A stretch of 64,000 nt of DNA, from contig WJMJ01000022.1 in the NCBI GenBank assembly GCA_014728035.1, positions 62,001-126,000 of the forward strand, read 5' to 3'. Made by a program: the position numbers and the translations under genes. The number at the start of each line of letters is the position of its first letter. Position 1 is the first letter of the stretch. Shown here piece after piece: positions 60,243 through 64,000 of this stretch. Under the pieces are notes generated by a model, which was not told where the DNA came from, made no database searches, and saw only the letters and a list, made by a program, of their open reading frames with translations. The stretch is from Promethearchaeota archaeon. GTDB taxonomy: Archaea; Asgardarchaeota; Thorarchaeia; Thorarchaeales; Thorarchaeaceae.

Positions 60243-61019
60243 TCAATCAATTTCTTTTATACTATCAACATATGGAAATTCAGGTTCTCCCTTCAATTCA
60301 CGAAGGAATTCGTATGCTTCATCAATCTGTCTGTCGTCTCCTTCAACGTGAAACGTCACAGACCCTTCAGCCCCATTTATTCCACCTGCAGATATGGGAA
60401 CCGCATGCACATCAAACAACGCTTCAAAAGCCTCCATTTCAGTGAAGGGTACACCCTCTGAAACTGCTATTATTCCAATAGGTTCACCTAATGCGTAGTC
60501 CCATTGATCCCGACCAAATGTTCCTACAAAATCTTCATATTCAGAAGGAATGCATTTCTCTAGACCTGCTGGCATAATAATCGGTATATTTCGTGCAGCA
60601 GCAGTTCCTAAGAACGACCCAACTGTTCCACCAGTTCCACTTGCAAGAAGAACGAGGGGTACCAAATTAGCATCAAGTGCATTGGCACTCTTGATGATTA
60701 CATCATTTGGCCCCATCTCATCAAGGACATCTTTTACTTTGGTCTTCTCAAGGAGCTTACCTTTGTGAAATATTGCATCATACGCTCTTGTTTCGCTTTT
60801 AGTAACCCACAATCCATAGGGAATTGTGAGTCCTGCAATGTGTTTGGTCTTATCATACTCGCCAAGAATCTCTTCTACGAGATACGCACTGGTCGTTCCC
60901 AGTGTGATGCACAAATATCCATGATTTAAAGCAGTCTGAACAATATCAGTTGCTAGGAGCCCTTTTGCAATGAATCGCTTACTTTCAGCGACAGTAAGCG
61001 TGACAAGCAGTTTCTTCAT
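60243..61019 (-). CDS. conserved-looking archaeal protein of unknown function
   Basis: A 258-residue alpha/beta protein. The N-terminal half has GYLCITLGTTSAYLVEEILG, reminiscent of NagB/RpiA-type sugar isomerase folds, and the middle has Gly-rich GTGGTVGSFLGTAAARNIPI. The C-terminal 70 residues look like a ferredoxin-fold ACT/RAM-type domain (EGSVTFHVEGDDRQIDEAYEF). The function is unknown. AAGGAGAG precedes the ATG. It may be cotranscribed with the ABC genes (27 bases apart) or purB. Confidence 0.6.
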   Translation of the reverse strand: MKKLLVTLTVAESKRFIAKGLLATDIVQTALNHGYLCITLGTTSAYLVEEILGEYDKTKHIAGLTIPYGLWVTKSETRAYDAIFHKGKLLEKTKVKDVLDEMGPNDVIIKSANALDANLVPLVLLASGTGGTVGSFLGTAAARNIPIIMPAGLEKCIPSEYEDFVGTFGRDQWDYALGEPIGIIAVSEGVPFTEMEAFEALFDVHAVPISAGGINGAEGSVTFHVEGDDRQIDEAYEFLRELKGEPEFPYVDSIKEID

Positions 61020-61056
61020 CCTATTCTCTCCTTAGTGGCAATATACATTTGGCATT

Positions 61057-62442
61057 TTACTTTGTTGAACTAGCTAAATCATCACGGTAAGCTTGGATCG
61101 TCTTCCTCACAAGACCCCATGAGATTGTTCTTATTGTCGAGAAATATTTTTCCAAGTCAAGGTCACTGTCTTTCAGCAATTTTGACAACTCCTTATCCTT
61201 TTTGACCATCTCTAGTAGCCCTTTGTCTTTCTTACCTTCTTCACCAAGTAATTCCCGAATTCTCTCATGTGCTTTTGGCCGTTCTAAACCTGCTTTGGTT
61301 AATTCGGTGATAACATATTCTGACAGAATCTGATCGTTTGATAAACTGAGATTCTCGCCTATTGCTTCCTCGTCTATCTCCAGTCCTTCGATCACTCTTT
61401 TCATTTCTCGTACTATATAATCCACAAGTATGAATGCCTGAGGAAAAACAAATCGTTCTGTCGAAGAATGAGATATATCTCGTTCCTCCCAACTGATAAC
61501 GTTCTCCAATGCGGGTGATACCAAACTCCTTACTATTCGGGATATCCCACTAATCTTCTCACATGTGACTGGATTACGCTTGTGAGGCATGGCCGAAGAA
61601 CCAACCTGCTCTCCTTTTGCAAACGGTTCAAAGGTTTCCGCAATCTCAGTTCGCTGTAAATTTCGTAGGTCTGTTGCTATCTTATCCAATGAAGATGCTA
61701 GATTTGCTAATGCACATACTACTTCTGCATGCCTGTCTCTCTGAGTGATTTGGGTTGTCACAATGGGATAATGAAGTCCTAACTTGTGAAGTACTTTTTC
61801 TTGCATCAAGATTCCTTTTGGTCCCAGAGCTGCATGACTGCCTGTTGCACCAGCTAATTTTCCTATTATCACTCTCTCACGGGCAGCTAATAGACGCTGT
61901 CGATGACGACGTATTTCATCTAGCCAAACCGCGAATCTAAGACCATATGTGATTGGCACTGCATGTTGACCGTGAGACCTACCTACTGCTACTAGGTCCT
62001 TTGTCGCTACAGCTTGATTGACTAAAACCATACATAATTCTTCAATTTTTGGCATGAGCACATCAAAAGCATCTTTGAATTGTAACGCCAGAGCAGTATC
62101 TTTGATATCGTTACTTGTCAGTCCAAAATGAACCCATCTGGCTCCTGGGCCTTGACACTTCTCTGCAATTGCTTCGAAAAGTGCTGCAATATCATGTCTA
62201 GTTCTAGACTCAATCTCCATTGTGCGTTCAAGGGTCACAGTTTCTGGAATTGCAGCAATGACAATGTCTCCTGCTGCATCTGCAGGAATCAATCCTATCT
62301 CCGATTGCACCTCTGCAACTGTTGCTTCTATCTTCAACCAGAGCTTGTGTCTGTGTTCTTCTTCAAAGATCTTAATCATCTCTGGATGACCATATCTTCC
62401 ATAATCAATAGGACATACTGGCATTTGCTCTGTTCTCCACAT
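61057..62442 (-). CDS. purB: adenylosuccinate lyase
   Basis: A 461-residue fumarase/aspartase-superfamily enzyme with the signature GSSAMPHKRNPV containing the active-site loop, TGSHAALGPKG and VGRSHGQHAVPITYG with catalytic His. It catalyses two steps of purine synthesis (SAICAR and adenylosuccinate cleavage). ATG 62442 and ATG 62424 are both possible starts. No defect is visible. Confidence 0.94.
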   Translation of the reverse strand: MWRTEQMPVCPIDYGRYGHPEMIKIFEEEHRHKLWLKIEATVAEVQSEIGLIPADAAGDIVIAAIPETVTLERTMEIESRTRHDIAALFEAIAEKCQGPGARWVHFGLTSNDIKDTALALQFKDAFDVLMPKIEELCMVLVNQAVATKDLVAVGRSHGQHAVPITYGLRFAVWLDEIRRHRQRLLAARERVIIGKLAGATGSHAALGPKGILMQEKVLHKLGLHYPIVTTQITQRDRHAEVVCALANLASSLDKIATDLRNLQRTEIAETFEPFAKGEQVGSSAMPHKRNPVTCEKISGISRIVRSLVSPALENVISWEERDISHSSTERFVFPQAFILVDYIVREMKRVIEGLEIDEEAIGENLSLSNDQILSEYVITELTKAGLERPKAHERIRELLGEEGKKDKGLLEMVKKDKELSKLLKDSDLDLEKYFSTIRTISWGLVRKTIQAYRDDLASSTK

Positions 62443-62477
62443 TTTTCCCCGATATACTCCCTGATATGGTTTGCTCC

Positions 62478-63740
62478 TTATCGGTTTGGTTCAGTAAGAA
62501 CATCCGATTCTTTCTTTGGTACGCACTCTCTTCTTTTCCCATACAGGTGCATCTTTAGAAATGCAATCATAGCTATTATGATTACAACTACATACGCAAA
62601 GATTGTAGCATAAGCCCCAAAGATTCTCCATTCTTCTCCATATCCGTAGGTGTATCCTTCCCATTCTGATAACAGGAAACCAAACAAGAAAAGAGATACC
62701 ACCGACACAGTACCAATTGAAAACTGCATTATCCAGTTTTTGAAACGTTTCTGAAGGATGGATATTAATTCAAATGAAATGAATGGAACTATCCAAATGA
62801 AATACATGTAACTATTCGTTATGTTTCCAATGTATATTGCTAATAGAACTAATATGTATACAAAATTAATCGAACGTTTCATTTTTGGTTGGAATATCTG
62901 TATGTATAGTATAATTGTGACGAATATCAGTATCATCATCAGCATAGATATTATTCTAAGAATCTCTTCTGATGCTCCACTAACTAACATGTAATAGATA
63001 TTGAATGGATGGGCACTTGGAATTTCAATACCCACGAAAGCACTGTAGTGTAGCAATCTAGTGAGTGTGTCAATCCCCCATAGACTGTATCCAATCAGCA
63101 TAATCGACCCAAATACCGATATTTGAATAAGAAATAGTTTGGCTTTCTCTCTCATAGCTATATCTGTATCAACTAGAATTAAAAATGCCACAACTAGCAA
63201 AGGAATGAATTTGAATCCCCCCATAATTGCTCCAATGATGGAAGCGTGCGTCCTATTCTCTCTATATAGATAAAACACAGCCATCAGTCCTATCATGATA
63301 AGTGGATCATCGTCCATATAATCAAAACAAGAATACAATGTAAGAGGATTCAGTGAGATAATTACTGTTGCAATTATCGAATAAAATTCTGATAGATATT
63401 TTTTTGCAGTTATGTAACAGATGTATGGAACTGATAGATATATGATTACAAATGATATAGCTATGGTATATGCCTCTGCATGAACACTGAGCAATGCAGC
63501 AAATAGAAGCAGCATCAATGGTGGGTGCGTTATGAAGGGGCTAATGTAGGGGCTTTCTCCTTCAAGAATTCGCATTCCTGCTACGAAGAAGTGATAGGTA
63601 ATATCTCCGCCAACTACACCATTATCCACAATGAAAAGGATATAGAAACGTTCGAAGATTGATTTGGTAATAATGACATACACTGCTAGAAAAACAACGA
63701 GTCTGTATTTGATTACTATCTCTCTTATATTCGTCCGCAA
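62478..63740 (-). CDS. GT87/PIG-M-like membrane glycosyltransferase
   Basis: A 420-residue protein of about ten membrane segments. GDITYHFFVAGMRILEGESP plus PFITHPPLMLLLFAALL, and YMDDDPLIMIGLMAVFYLYR are hallmarks of GT-C glycosyltransferases of the GT87/mannosyltransferase kind, with acidic residues in the first loop and DDD in the third. These use polyprenyl-phosphate sugars to glycosylate lipids or glycans. TTG 63740 is six bases after GGTGA. UppP at the left edge serves related lipid carriers. Confidence 0.75.
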   Translation of the reverse strand: MRTNIREIVIKYRLVVFLAVYVIITKSIFERFYILFIVDNGVVGGDITYHFFVAGMRILEGESPYISPFITHPPLMLLLFAALLSVHAEAYTIAISFVIIYLSVPYICYITAKKYLSEFYSIIATVIISLNPLTLYSCFDYMDDDPLIMIGLMAVFYLYRENRTHASIIGAIMGGFKFIPLLVVAFLILVDTDIAMREKAKLFLIQISVFGSIMLIGYSLWGIDTLTRLLHYSAFVGIEIPSAHPFNIYYMLVSGASEEILRIISMLMMILIFVTIILYIQIFQPKMKRSINFVYILVLLAIYIGNITNSYMYFIWIVPFISFELISILQKRFKNWIMQFSIGTVSVVSLFLFGFLLSEWEGYTYGYGEEWRIFGAYATIFAYVVVIIIAMIAFLKMHLYGKRRECVPKKESDVLTEPNR

Positions 63741-63864
63741 CTCCCTTCACCGTCTTACTAGTCTCGTACTGTGGTCTTCTCTCTGAAATCTTCATATTTT
63801 GATATATCTTTTCCGAGAAATCTATAATGTAGTATTGCTAAATTGATGCTTGGTCAAGATTAGT

Positions 63865-64000
63865 ATGATTCACTCTTATTCCGATTCAAAGATAGTTGAA
63901 AACATCCTGCAACTAACGGGATTGATTCAGGAAGCATTGAATTCGCTTACAAGGGCTACAATGAATATCAGTCTTGTACATTCACTATTATATAATGCAG
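63865..64000 (+). CDS. partial gene at the right edge, unknown product
   Basis: ATG 63865 opens a frame of 45 codons that continues past the window end (MIHSYSDSKIVENILQLTGL and on). It is helical in appearance with no recognised motif. ATCTATAATG about 45 bp upstream can be its TATA box. Too little is visible for a name, and the gene itself is uncertain. Confidence 0.4.
   Translation, partial: MIHSYSDSKIVENILQLTGLIQEALNSLTRATMNISLVHSLLYNA

Noticed and set aside
1..64000. CRISPR arrays, insertion sequences, rRNA, and Sec-coding UGA within genes
   Set aside because: Reading the window showed no regularly spaced repeats, no transposase, no rRNA, and no gene interrupted by an in-frame TGA with family homology continuing beyond it. 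This was by eye, not by an exhaustive computation.

Overview
The window is archaeal. It carries two TFIIB-type transcription factors (TFB), an archaeal tRNA-splicing endonuclease, an archaeal-type LeuRS, the archaeal/eukaryotic selenocysteine (Sec) route (PSTK, SepSecS, EF-Sec/SelB and a 9/4-fold tRNA-Sec), AT-rich TATA promoters, purine-rich Shine-Dalgarno (SD) sequences and frequent TTG/GTG starts. Two Ras/Arf-like small GTPases, zinc-ribbon proteins of eukaryotic flavour and the Sec machinery point to an Asgard archaeon (Thorarchaeota- or Lokiarchaeota-like). That placement is inference; no rRNA is present. No CRISPR array, insertion sequence or prophage is visible.

Layout. 0-8 kb: an ArsA/GET3 ATPase running off the left edge, UppP, a PhoU-like protein, tRNA endonuclease, small zinc-binding proteins, an AIR-synthase relative, a ModE-like regulator and a NapH-like membrane polyferredoxin. 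8.6-13 kb: the Sec island, with selB and SepSecS overlapping, an unknown gene, tRNA-Sec, and pstK convergent with and overlapping the tRNA. 13-15.2 kb: two tandem TFB paralogues. 15.4-19 kb: a membrane protein, small GTPase, helical zinc protein and isoprenylcysteine-methyltransferase-like protein, with two related TTAAC-N4-GTTAA operators. 19-21 kb: a zinc-ligand-less M14 pseudoenzyme with a small partner, and a methyltransferase-like protein. 21-25.6 kb: a secreted protein, a two-HTH regulator and a tightly coupled operon of GTPase, zinc protein and SAM methyltransferase. 25.8-32 kb: LeuRS, TrmO, and MerR/GyrI-type regulators. 32-36.5 kb: a GlcDEF-like FAD/Fe-S/FAD oxidase operon. 37-40.9 kb: DUF362 protein, TauE/SafE transporter and a surface Ntn-hydrolase. 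40.9-43.6 kb: F420-non-reducing [NiFe] hydrogenase subunits (A, G, D), with a large subunit that lacks its C-terminal nickel-binding cysteine motif. 44-54.6 kb: two tungsten aldehyde:ferredoxin oxidoreductases with dedicated ferredoxins, plus MoaD, a cyclic-amidohydrolase, a dihydropyrimidine/dihydroorotate-dehydrogenase-like protein, a PfkB kinase and an M24 peptidase. 55-64 kb: a PAS histidine kinase, a SAH/MTA-deaminase-like amidohydrolase, an ABC-2 exporter, PurB, a GT87-like enzyme and a partial gene.

How it may work together. The picture is an anaerobe that handles electrons through ferredoxins, a group-3c hydrogenase and tungsten oxidoreductases, and that possibly breaks down cyclic amides or nucleobases. 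The split hydrogenase large subunit implies a separate VhuU-like peptide, which in methanogens is a selenoprotein; this would give the nearby Sec machinery a client. No in-frame Sec UGA was found inside the window itself. The most notable points are the compact Sec island, the split hydrogenase, an Asp replacing a cluster cysteine in one tungsten enzyme, GTPase operons with linked operators, and many precise palindromes at promoters.
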